A stretch of 24,947 bases of DNA, taken from NCBI GenBank assembly GCA_021647685.1, contig JAKIUH010000011.1:1-24947 (forward strand), read 5' to 3'. The notes beneath the pieces are model-generated. The model ran no database searches. It saw only the letters and a list, made by a program, of their open reading frames with translations, and was not told where the DNA came from. Made by a program: the position numbers and the translations under genes. This document shows, piece after piece, positions 7,666 to 14,702 of the stretch; within the stretch, counting starts at the first letter, position 1; every line of letters starts with the position of its first letter. The DNA is from Bacteroidales bacterium. Lineage in GTDB: Bacteria > Bacteroidota > Bacteroidia > Bacteroidales > NBLH01.

Positions 7666-8241
7666 TTATTTAAATTTTTCAATAATTAGTCTTTGTACCT
7701 CTTCAAGCGGAAAATTTTCCGGATCAAGAATATAATTTAAGGAAACGCCATCCAGAGCTGAACCAAGTAGCCTTGCCTCTGCAAGTGGGTTTTTAATCCC
7801 TTTTTTTTGATAATAATTTACATACAGATTTAAGTATTCGTCCATAAACTCTGGAATTTTTTCTTCAAGAAACTTAATGGCCGCCGGTTGCATAACCAAT
7901 GAGATATAGAGTTTCCAAAATTTATAATCGGTTTTAAGCATATCAAAACTAAGCTTGATAATTTCTTCAAAATCCGTTTCATTAAAATTGTCTGCATTCT
8001 TACTTTCAAACAGTTCAACAAAATTATTCCATACTTGCCAAATAATTTGCTTTAGCAAATCTTCTTTGCTCGAAAAGTAATTGTATAACAAGCCTTTTGA
8101 TATCCCTGCTTTTTTTGCAATCATACTAACCGAAGCCCCCTGAAAAGTCTTCTCTGCAAAAACTTCCAAAGCTGCTTGCATGATTTGTGCTTTTTTTTCT
8201 GCTCTAATCTCTTTAAATTGTTCGGGTGTTCTGGGCGACAT
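7666..8241 (-). CDS. TetR/AcrR-family repressor of the export operon
   Basis: This 191-residue regulator has an N-terminal helix-turn-helix (~15-62): IMQAALEVFAEKTFQGASVS, then IAKKAGISKGLLYNYFSSKE, the TetR recognition helix with its YNYF motif. The C-terminal ligand and dimer domain (~70-191) is variable, as usual. ATG 8241 (MSPRTPEQF) is preferred over an upstream in-frame start at 8328: the extra residues are not family-like, and a promoter with an operator lies in between. The stop is seven bases before the LolA-like start, so it is the first gene of the operon it probably represses. A palindrome at 8255-8274 covers the -7 promoter element, suggesting autoregulation. TetR proteins of exporter operons usually sense the exported compound; the inducer is unknown. 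Confidence 0.9.
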   Translation of the reverse strand: MSPRTPEQFKEIRAEKKAQIMQAALEVFAEKTFQGASVSMIAKKAGISKGLLYNYFSSKEDLLKQIIWQVWNNFVELFESKNADNFNETDFEEIIKLSFDMLKTDYKFWKLYISLVMQPAAIKFLEEKIPEFMDEYLNLYVNYYQKKGIKNPLAEARLLGSALDGVSLNYILDPENFPLEEVQRLIIEKFK

Positions 8242-8254
8242 AGAATATTTTATT

Positions 8255-8274
8255 TTGACTGAACGTTTGGTCAA
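8255..8274. promoter_or_regulatory. TetR operator palindrome
   Basis: TTGACTGAAC/GTTTGGTCAA is an imperfect 20-bp palindrome (8 of 10 positions pair) starting 14 bases upstream of the TetR start codon. GACyGA-CG-TyGGTC cores are common TetR/AcrR sites. It overlaps the -7 element at 8272-8279. Confidence 0.6.
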
Positions 8275-8302
8275 AAATAGATAATAAATCTTAAATTGCA
8301 AA
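8272..8302 (-). promoter_or_regulatory. Bacteroidota promoter of the TetR/export operon
   Basis: Read on the minus strand, TTTG (8302-8299), 19 bases, then TATTTTTG (8279-8272) fits the TTTG-N19-TAnnTTTG consensus exactly. The last three bases of the -7 box are the first three of the TetR palindrome. Confidence 0.65.
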
Positions 8303-8356
8303 ATATTTGATAAAAAAATACCACTCATTAAAACAAAACTTAATTTTGGACGTTTT

Positions 8357-8390
8357 TTTGTTATTAAATGATTTAATAGCTATATATTTG
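8357..8390 (+). promoter_or_regulatory. Possible Bacteroidota promoter for the beta-barrel pair
   Basis: TTTG (8357-8360), 22 bases, then TATATTTG (8383-8390) lies about 56 bases ahead of ATG 8446. The spacer is slightly longer than the usual 19-21. Confidence 0.4.
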
Positions 8391-8445
8391 GATTTGTAAT
8401 TCGTATGAGTTTTTTCTCACACACTAATTGTAAAATTAATTTTTG

Positions 8446-9150
8446 ATGTTGTTAAAAATAAAAATAAGTATCATCGTATTACTATTTTTTTTGGCTAAGC
8501 CCGCTTTTTCTCAACCACTGGTAGGTTTTCAAATGGGTTTAAATTTGGCAAAACTGGTGGGTGATGAACAAAATGAGGAAACAAGGGCACGTTTGGGTTT
8601 AGCCCCTTATCTTTCATTTGATTTTCCGATAAATAATATTTTAATTATAGAAACGGGTATCTCTTATTCGATGCAAGGTATGCAACGTACACGAATAGAA
8701 AAAACACCCACTTCGGTTTTTACCACAGATACAAAATATCAATTGGATTATGTTGTGGTACCTGTTTATGTAATGGAAAATTTTGAAGATTTTTATGCAA
8801 AAATCGGTCCCTATGGTGCATATGCTGTATCAGCAGTCGAAAAATGGGAAATGTCAGAAAATACTGCCGGAGTAATTACCAATACATCAGGTACTAATTT
8901 AGAATTTCCCGGTCAGATTAATTTATACGATATTGGACTTTCTTTTGGTTTTGGATATATTCACTACTTTGATAATCGAAGACATCGAAGAACCCGTTAC
9001 AGAAGAAGGCGCACTACTCCGGTTTTGCAAATTGATTTAAAGTATAATCTCGGATTAATTACACTTGATAAGACAGGAAATAATTCGGATTTGAATTTTA
9101 AAAACAGGGTGTTTACCTTTGGTTTAACATTTAACTCTATTTTAGATTAA
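8446..9150 (+). CDS. Outer-membrane beta-barrel protein, PorT-like, with an Arg-rich loop
   Basis: This 234-residue protein has a signal peptide (residues 1-22, ending PAFSQ) and then alternating strands: LVGFQMGLNLAKL, LGLAPYLSFDFPI, IIETGISYSMQG, YVVVPVYV, AKIGPYGAY, LYDIGLSFGFGYIHYF, and the closing strand VFTFGLTFNSILD. This is the pattern of small eight-stranded PorT/OmpA-like barrels of Bacteroidota. ATG 8446 is the start; the preceding in-frame TTG is not needed. Residues 178-189 hold nine arginines in twelve positions, between the last but two strands, presumably in an extracellular or periplasmic loop. It is transcribed away from the TetR operon and followed 21 bases later by a second barrel gene, so the two form an operon. 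Function unknown. Confidence 0.75.
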   Translation: MLLKIKISIIVLLFFLAKPAFSQPLVGFQMGLNLAKLVGDEQNEETRARLGLAPYLSFDFPINNILIIETGISYSMQGMQRTRIEKTPTSVFTTDTKYQLDYVVVPVYVMENFEDFYAKIGPYGAYAVSAVEKWEMSENTAGVITNTSGTNLEFPGQINLYDIGLSFGFGYIHYFDNRRHRRTRYRRRRTTPVLQIDLKYNLGLITLDKTGNNSDLNFKNRVFTFGLTFNSILD

Positions 9151-9171
9151 ACTATCTTTTAGCAAATTGAA

Positions 9172-9828
9172 ATGTTTGTAAAAAAAATCATACTTATTAT
9201 TCTGTTATCAGCAGTAATACCCAACTTAACAGCACAATATAGATTTGGCTTATCCGGTGGTAGTATGATTTCAAGCCTAACAGGGAATGATTTTACAGCC
9301 ACCGATTTACCAAAAATTGGTGTTACCTTTGGTTTTTTCTACGAATATGAATTTAAACGTAATTTCTCACTACTTTTTGAACCCATGTTTGCACAAAAAG
9401 GGGCTAAATATACATTCTATCCACGATTTGATACCCAGGTTGATGTTGATAACCGCTTAAATTATTTTACAATTCCAGTATTGGCCAAAATTAATTTTCC
9501 AGGAAAAATTGATTACTACCTTACTACCGGATTATCATTATCATATTTAGCAGACTATAAAAGTAATATACACGCTTATGTTGGAAGTTACGAGCTGCCT
9601 TTTGAACCGTTTTTTCCTTATTCATACAATAAAATGGATGCCGGTGCTTCCTTTGGTTTTGGAATTATGTGGAAAGAAATATTTTTAGATTTCAGATACA
9701 TACACGGTTTAAGAAATATTTATGATTCGAAAGAGGATATACCTTCAATACGTAATCAGGTACTTAGTGTAAAATTAGCATTTAGTTTGTACCGGAAAAA
9801 ATATTTACCTTGCTATAAAAAATTATAA
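9172..9828 (+). CDS. Second outer-membrane beta-barrel protein, PorT-like
   Basis: The 218-residue protein has a signal peptide (FVKKIILIILLSAVIPNLTA) and the layout of outer_membrane beta-barrel 2 proteins: YRFGLSGGSMISSL, KIGVTFGFFYEYEF, FSLLFEPMFAQKG, NYFTIPVLAKINF, YYLTTGLSLSYLADY, SFGFGIMWKEIFLDFRYIHG and VLSVKLAFSLY. The segment LNYFTIPVLAK is the strand most often seen in this family. It lies 21 bases after the first barrel gene and is weakly similar to it in layout rather than in sequence. The C-terminal tail after the last strand (RKKYLPCYKKL) is basic and unusual for a barrel, which normally ends in an aromatic residue. No hairpin terminator is visible after it, only an A-rich stretch. 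Confidence 0.72.
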   Translation: MFVKKIILIILLSAVIPNLTAQYRFGLSGGSMISSLTGNDFTATDLPKIGVTFGFFYEYEFKRNFSLLFEPMFAQKGAKYTFYPRFDTQVDVDNRLNYFTIPVLAKINFPGKIDYYLTTGLSLSYLADYKSNIHAYVGSYELPFEPFFPYSYNKMDAGASFGFGIMWKEIFLDFRYIHGLRNIYDSKEDIPSIRNQVLSVKLAFSLYRKKYLPCYKKL

Positions 9829-9846
9829 AAAAAAATCAATAAAATA

Positions 9847-10764
9847 CTATTTTTGGGGAAACCAAATATTTTTTATTCGCTTGCCCAATTTTTGTGTATC
9901 CATTTTCTGAATAATCGGATTAAATGCCTTTGATCCAACAATTACTTTTTCTCCTACGGAGAAAGTTGCTGCTTCTTCTTTTGTAATTACTGCTTTTATT
10001 AAATTGTTGCCGATTAAAACAACCAGTATATAAATGGTATCTGCTTTATTAATTTCCAACACTTCGCCAATAAACTGAAATTTTGCACTGAAACTTTCGT
10101 GTGCAAATACTTTTGACGGTGCTCCACTGTTAAGTAGTTTTCCTTCGTCAATAACAAATACGCGCCGGGCAAGTTTAAAAATCTCAGCCAAATCATGACT
10201 GACAATAATCATCGAGATATTTAATTCTTTATTGATTTTTAAGATTAAATTTTGTAAATCTTGCCTCATTTGCATATCCAATGCCGACAGCGGTTCATCA
10301 AGCAATAAAAGTTGTGGCTGTGTAACTAATGCTCTTGCCAAAGCCACACGTTGCTGCTGTCCTCCTGAAAGTGTTTCGGGCAAACGGTTTTGTAAATTTT
10401 CCAAACCGGTAAATTGAAGTAATTCATCCACACGCTTTTTATTTTTAAAAGCAAATTCAAGATTTTGGCGAACAGTCATGTTCGGGAAAAGTGCATAATT
10501 TTGAAAAACAAAGCCGGTTGAACGATTTTTAGCCGGTAAATTAATTTTTTGCACGCTATCATACCAAATCTCATCATTAACCCTAATGGTTCCGCTGTCG
10601 GGTGTGCTTAATCCGGCAAGCATACGCAAAATCGTTGTTTTGCCAGCTCCTGATTTTCCAAAGATACAAACAATTTCACCTTTGTTTATGGTAAAATCAA
10701 TATCCAAAAGTAATTCTCCGGATGCTGCATGAAGTTTTTTATGTAAAGACAGATTAAGAAACAT
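9847..10764 (-). CDS. ABC transporter ATPase, ModC-like (molybdate/sulfate/iron type), orphan
   Basis: This 305-residue ATPase has Walker A GKSGAGKT (36-43), FQNYALFPNMTVRQN (Q-loop, ~87-101), signature LSGGQ (132-136), Walker B LLLLDEP (152-158) with the D-loop SALD (160-163), and the H-loop histidine in VSHD (~190). A short TOBE-like region follows (~235-290), as in ModC of the molybdate importer; here it is shorter than in classic ModC. No modA or modB gene is visible: the gene stands alone between a repeat-filled gap and the convergent barrel pair. It might serve permease subunits encoded elsewhere. Other importers of the CUT/MOI group (sulfate, thiosulfate, ferric iron) cannot be excluded. 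Confidence 0.75.
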   Translation of the reverse strand: MFLNLSLHKKLHAASGELLLDIDFTINKGEIVCIFGKSGAGKTTILRMLAGLSTPDSGTIRVNDEIWYDSVQKINLPAKNRSTGFVFQNYALFPNMTVRQNLEFAFKNKKRVDELLQFTGLENLQNRLPETLSGGQQQRVALARALVTQPQLLLLDEPLSALDMQMRQDLQNLILKINKELNISMIIVSHDLAEIFKLARRVFVIDEGKLLNSGAPSKVFAHESFSAKFQFIGEVLEINKADTIYILVVLIGNNLIKAVITKEEAATFSVGEKVIVGSKAFNPIIQKMDTQKLGKRIKNIWFPQK

Positions 10765-10814
10765 GATTATTTTAATTGAAAGCCAATATAAGCAAATTAC
10801 CTTACTGATTTTTT

Positions 10815-11025
10815 TTGGCTAAAGCCAATCTTTATACATATATTTTAACCCGTAGCATAAATGCTACGGCTATTGATTCAATGTCGTTTAGGCAAAGAGT
10901 GCGAAATTTGAATTATATGCGCACTGTAACTACAATTTAATTTGCCTTTCAGGGCGTAGGCTACTAAGAATTTGGTTTAATCCAAGGCGTTGCCATTGGG
11001 TTGAATTAACAAAGGCTTTCAGCCT
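10815..11025. repeat. Cluster of small palindromes in a 554-bp gene-free island
   Basis: The gap 10765-11318 holds no credible gene. Within it are TTGGCTAAAGCCAA (10815-10828); CCGTAGCATAAATGCTACGG (10850-10869); AGTGCG/CGCACT (10898-10903 and 10920-10925); GCCT/AGGC arms (10944-10961); CCAAGGCGTTGCCATTGG (10982-10999, one bulged base); and AGGCTTTCAGCCT (11013-11025). Such clusters resemble the mobile REP-like elements common in Bacteroidota intergenic DNA. No transposase is present. The remainder, 11031-11200, is plain AT-rich sequence. Confidence 0.7.
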
Positions 11026-11204
11026 AAAAAAGTGCATAAATTTTTTCAAGTAAGCTGTCAATTTGCTTTAAAATAATATATTATATACAATTCTTAACTA
11101 AACGACTTTGACTATTGATTTAAAAAACTTTTTTAGAATATATGCAATCTCACCCCTATATAATTCACAAAATTAAACTAATACCTGTTTCCCTAATATT
11201 TATT

Positions 11205-11230
11205 TACCCGCAGCATAAATGCTGCGGGTA
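11205..11230. repeat. Perfect 26-bp palindrome, variant of the element at 10850
   Basis: Twelve-base arms (11205-11216 and 11219-11230) flank AA. The core is CCGCAGCATAAATGCTGCGG. It differs from the element at 10850-10869 only by a T-to-C change in one arm and the matching A-to-G change in the other, so pairing is preserved. It ends 89 bases before the 3' end of the PLP enzyme gene, which is transcribed towards it. Confidence 0.7.
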
Positions 11231-11272
11231 CACATTTTAGAAATAATTTTAAGTTGAGATTAAGCATTCAAA

Positions 11273-11293
11273 CGTTCAAGGAACAATTTGAAC
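11273..11293. repeat. Third copy of a CGTTCAA...ATTTGAA element
   Basis: CGTTCAAG (11273-11280) is followed by GAACAATTTGAAC, giving GTTCAA/TTGAAC arms (11274-11279 and 11288-11293). It is similar to the two units at 3541-3622, with a shorter spacer. Confidence 0.45.
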
Positions 11294-11318
11294 CTTTACA
11301 TAATTAATAAGCGTTCTT

Positions 11319-12800
11319 TTACAAATTATTTAACAAACCCGTTCGTTCATTAAACTCCGTAATTAACTCATCCCAACGATGTACTTGATGAAACATAGTA
11401 TCCCAAATACGGCGGTCATACCACAATGCTTCCAAATCGTGAATATCTTTTGCCTGTTGCTCAACCCATGTAAAATACTTCAAATTATGGATGGCTCGCC
11501 GGTCTTGATAGTTCAATTCACGCATATTATCGGTAAGTTGTCCTGAAAGGCACTTTTCAAAATCTTTTGCAGCCTGAATCTCTGTGTAATTGCCTCGCTC
11601 ATCGCGTAATTCATCAATTCGCGAAATGTACATTGCCGATGAATCGGTGGCTACCGTAAAAACAATATCCTCTCCGGTCATTTCAAAATATTTTGCCGTT
11701 TTTATTGCCGAAAGCAAATTTCCGATACTCGAAATCCCTAAAAGGGGCAAGTTTTTAATGGTTTCATCATCGACACCTATTGATTTAAGATACTTGTGTC
11801 CTTCCGGCTCATTAAATAAACGCAATAAACGCATGGTATCTTCATCGTCAATAGCAGTTACCGCATCGGTATTTTTCACATTATGTATCCAAGGAATGTG
11901 TTTGTCGCCAATCCCCTCAATACGATGTGCACCAAATCCGTTACGCAAAATTGTAGGACATTGTAAGGCTTCTGAAGCGACAACTTTCAAGAAAGGGAAT
12001 TTGGTACGTAAATAATCGCCGGCTGCAATAGTTCCTGCAGAGCCTGTAGCCGACACATAAGCGGCAAAATTGCTTTCAGCGGTTTTTACCAAATCAAATA
12101 CTTCTTCCATAGCACTTCCGGTGATGTTATAATGCCAAGCTGCATTACCAAACTCATCAAACTGATTAAAAATAACAACGTCATCGCGTGTACGGCGCAA
12201 CTCCCAACATTTATCATAAATTTCTTTTACATTCGATTCGCTTCCGGGTGTTGCTATCACCGTTGCTTTAGCTTCATCACGTAACCATTCAAAGCGTTCA
12301 CGACTCATTTCCTCGGGCAGAATTGCAATGGCTTCGGTATCCATTAATTTAGAATCGAAAGCTCCACCGCGACAATAATTACCCGTTGAAGGCCAAACCG
12401 CTTTATGATAATCGGGATCAAATTCTCCGGTAATAATTCGCGGAGCCAGACAGCCGTATGCAGCACCCACTTTGTGTGCTCCCGTTGGAAACCATTTACC
12501 CACCATTAAGACAATACGCGCATCTACTCCGGTAATTTCTTTTGGCAATTCAATATAATTGGGTTTACCAAACAGTCCGCCAACATCCTTAGGCTCATTT
12601 TTCCAAGTAATCCGAAATAGATTTAAGGGATGAAAATCCCAAAGGCTGATATTTCTCAACTGTTGTTTGATTTTTTCGGGAATTAAATCCGGATTTTTTT
12701 GTTGCGCAAAAGTGGGCAATATAATTCCTTTCTCGCGGTAACGTTTTACAGCATTTTCCAATGCTTTTTCGTTGGTAATTTTATCAATGGGTTTGATCAT
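11319..12800 (-). CDS. PLP-dependent fold-type-II enzyme (cysteine synthase/threonine synthase-like)
   Basis: The 493-residue protein has the cofactor-lysine motif PTGAHKVGAAYG (~105-116), an STGNYCRGGA segment (~138-147) in place of the SGNTG loop of cysteine synthases, and ATGSAGTIAAGDYLR (~250-264) as the phosphate-binding glycine loop. This is the beta-family fold (O-acetylserine sulfhydrylase, threonine synthase, diaminopropionate lyase, TrpB). It is longer than those enzymes, with a C-terminal extension (~410-493) rich in charged and aromatic residues. Substrates cannot be read from the motifs. I think it belongs to the group often annotated only as PLP-dependent protein subunit beta. 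It is the last gene of the ygfK-acyl-CoA synthetase group, separated by 101 bases that hold a long inverted repeat. It is not an ordinary TrpB, which has NHTGSHKIN. Confidence 0.85.
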   Translation of the reverse strand: MIKPIDKITNEKALENAVKRYREKGIILPTFAQQKNPDLIPEKIKQQLRNISLWDFHPLNLFRITWKNEPKDVGGLFGKPNYIELPKEITGVDARIVLMVGKWFPTGAHKVGAAYGCLAPRIITGEFDPDYHKAVWPSTGNYCRGGAFDSKLMDTEAIAILPEEMSRERFEWLRDEAKATVIATPGSESNVKEIYDKCWELRRTRDDVVIFNQFDEFGNAAWHYNITGSAMEEVFDLVKTAESNFAAYVSATGSAGTIAAGDYLRTKFPFLKVVASEALQCPTILRNGFGAHRIEGIGDKHIPWIHNVKNTDAVTAIDDEDTMRLLRLFNEPEGHKYLKSIGVDDETIKNLPLLGISSIGNLLSAIKTAKYFEMTGEDIVFTVATDSSAMYISRIDELRDERGNYTEIQAAKDFEKCLSGQLTDNMRELNYQDRRAIHNLKYFTWVEQQAKDIHDLEALWYDRRIWDTMFHQVHRWDELITEFNERTGLLNNL

Positions 12801-12834
12801 AATATGAAATTAAAATTTTAAAATATTTGAGTGT

Positions 12835-12891
12835 ACCATCAAGCTGTATACTGCTTATCGGTTAAAACCTTCATAAATACAGCTTAATGGT
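12835..12891. repeat. 15-bp inverted repeat between two genes of the ygfK operon
   Basis: ACCATCAAGCTGTAT (12835-12849) and ATACAGCTTAATGGT (12877-12891) pair at 14 of 15 positions across a 27-base loop. The loop itself contains GGTT/AACC arms (12860-12863 and 12866-12869, shown on the plus strand as GGTTAAAACC). In the minus-strand transcript it falls 10 bases after the acyl-CoA synthetase stop and 34 bases before the PLP enzyme start. There is no T-run, so it is not a classic terminator; it may be a processing, stability or attenuation hairpin. Confidence 0.7.
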
Positions 12892-12901
12892 TTAGCTTAA
12901 A

Positions 12902-14671
12902 TCATGTGCGTTTTCTTAAATTTAATTCTTTTGCAAAATCTTTCTCCAAAAATTCATGCTTTCCGCGTATTCCTTTCTCTTTTAATTCTTTATCGTACTG
13001 GCGTAGGTCTTTACGCATTACTTTTGCGCTGATTGTTTTTGGAAACTCATCCATAAATTCAATTGAGCGCGGACGCTTATAAGGCGCCATATTGTCCCTG
13101 ATAAATCGAAACAAATCCAATGCGGTTTGTTTGTTGGCAAAAAAATCGGGTTTCAACACGATAAAGGCTTTGGGAACAATCCGGTCTCTATCATCTACAG
13201 TAGGAATAACTCCTACCTCCATAACTGCTTGATGTTCCATAATTTCACTTTCCACTTCAAACGGGCTGATACGATAATCCAAACTTTTAAAAACATCGTC
13301 TACTCTACCGATAAAATGAATAAAGCCTTCTTTGTCCATATATGCAGTATCGCCGGTAAGATACCAACCGCCTTTAAAAATTTCTTTGTTCTTATCTGGG
13401 TCATCATAGCCTGTAAGCAAACCAAGTGGTTTTACGGGATAAGTGGCAACAGCTATTTGTCCGTCTTCACCGGCTTTTACTTCGTCTAGCTTTTCATCTA
13501 AAATTTGTATTTCATATCCGGGCGAAACTTTACCCATTGAGCCTTCGGGCACTTTCATTCCTCTGGGCGTAAAAATTAAGCCTGTTGTTTCGGTTTGTCC
13601 GTATCCTTCGCGTAATTGCAAACCGGTAAGTTCTTCTACTTTTTTTGATATTTCAGGATTTAAAGGCTCTCCTGCACTTACGATTTTTTTTAAGTTAAAT
13701 TGATATTTGCTAAAATCTCTCAAAACAAAAAGTTTCCATACGCTTAAAGGTGCGCAAAGACTGGTTATTTTATATTTTTCAATAAAATCAAGCGTTTTAT
13801 CAGGGTCAAAAGCTGCATAGTTAAATGTAAAAATAGTAGCACCAGCATTCCAAGGTGCTAAAAAACTACTCCATGCAAATTTTGCCCAACCCGGAGAACT
13901 TATATTGTAATGAACATCATCTTCCTTTAAATCAAGCCAGTACATAGTAGTTAAATGTCCCACAGAATAATGATAAGGATGCATCACTAATTTAGGCTGT
14001 GAAGTAGTTCCCGAGGTGAAAAACAAAAACAAATTATCGGTTGAATAAGTGATGAAACTTGCTTCATGCTCTTGCGGATAGTTTTTACTTTCTTCATAAT
14101 CAGTCCAACACGGGATAAGCTCTTTATCTTCACAATCGCATTTATGTGCAATTTGGCGTACACAAACCAATGCTTTCAAACTTTTTAAAATTTCACCCGC
14201 CTGGTCCACCCGTTCTCTAAATTTATTATGTACAATAACAAATTTTACGTTTCCGCGTTCTATCCGGTCACTAATATCGGCAGGCGAGAGTAGTGTGGAA
14301 GCGGGTATTATGGAGCCGCCCATTTTCATGATGCCTAAAAATAGTTCAAAAATTTCAACAGAAGTATCCATCATAATTAAAACTCTGTCGCCTTTTTGCA
14401 TTCCCAAATCACTTAAAAAATTAGCCACTTGATTGGAACGTTTCATCATTTCGTCATAGCTTACCGTTATTTCATTTCCTTCGGTATCTGCATAAATCAA
14501 TGCGGGCTTTGTATTTCCTTTTGCAATTTTATCAAAATAATCCGAAGCCCAATTAAACTTGTTAATCCGGGGCCACTTGAACCCCTGATAGGCTTCATCA
14601 TAATTTTTTGCTTTTAAAACAAATTCTCTTAAATCAAAAAATTTTTGAACATCTAAACTTGTTGATTCCAT
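12902..14671 (-). CDS. AMP-forming acyl-CoA synthetase, medium-chain (ACSM)/acetate type
   Basis: This 589-residue enzyme should activate a carboxylic acid with ATP and CoA in two steps through an acyl-adenylate. Visible motifs are the P-loop TSGTTSQPK (219-227), YGQTETTG (357-364), YLTGDTAYMDKEGF (437-450), GRVDDVFKSLDYRISPFEVE (455-474) and the catalytic lysine in PKTISAKVMRKDLR (Lys550). In the P-loop a serine (Ser224) replaces the usual glycine, and SLDYRI replaces SSGYRI at 463-468, so the active site may be tuned to an unusual acid. The overall pattern (GWAKFAWSSFLAPWNAGATI) is that of the ACSM group. The gene begins 31 bases after ygfK, so the two are co-transcribed. The substrate is unknown; context suggests a product of amino-acid or purine breakdown. 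Confidence 0.9.
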   Translation of the reverse strand: MESTSLDVQKFFDLREFVLKAKNYDEAYQGFKWPRINKFNWASDYFDKIAKGNTKPALIYADTEGNEITVSYDEMMKRSNQVANFLSDLGMQKGDRVLIMMDTSVEIFELFLGIMKMGGSIIPASTLLSPADISDRIERGNVKFVIVHNKFRERVDQAGEILKSLKALVCVRQIAHKCDCEDKELIPCWTDYEESKNYPQEHEASFITYSTDNLFLFFTSGTTSQPKLVMHPYHYSVGHLTTMYWLDLKEDDVHYNISSPGWAKFAWSSFLAPWNAGATIFTFNYAAFDPDKTLDFIEKYKITSLCAPLSVWKLFVLRDFSKYQFNLKKIVSAGEPLNPEISKKVEELTGLQLREGYGQTETTGLIFTPRGMKVPEGSMGKVSPGYEIQILDEKLDEVKAGEDGQIAVATYPVKPLGLLTGYDDPDKNKEIFKGGWYLTGDTAYMDKEGFIHFIGRVDDVFKSLDYRISPFEVESEIMEHQAVMEVGVIPTVDDRDRIVPKAFIVLKPDFFANKQTALDLFRFIRDNMAPYKRPRSIEFMDEFPKTISAKVMRKDLRQYDKELKEKGIRGKHEFLEKDFAKELNLRKRT

Positions 14672-14702
14672 AGTTCAATAGATTAGTTAAGGTTAAACAT
14701 TG

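Noticed and set aside
8242..8328. N-terminal extension of the TetR protein from the start at 8328
   Set aside because: The extra 29 residues are not family-like and the region holds the promoter and operator.
10765..11318. CRISPR array or insertion sequence
   Set aside because: The palindromes are not evenly spaced direct repeats with unique spacers, and there is no transposase or cas gene in the window.
11590..12015. Plus-strand 141-codon frame
   Set aside because: It is antisense to the PLP enzyme and has no recognisable motif.
11319..12800. Assignment as tryptophan synthase beta chain (TrpB)
   Set aside because: The lysine motif is PTGAHKVG rather than NHTGSHKIN, the protein is about 100 residues longer than TrpB, and no trp genes are adjacent.
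12835..12891. Rho-independent terminator
   Set aside because: Strong stem but no T-run on either strand and a long loop; kept as an inverted repeat instead.
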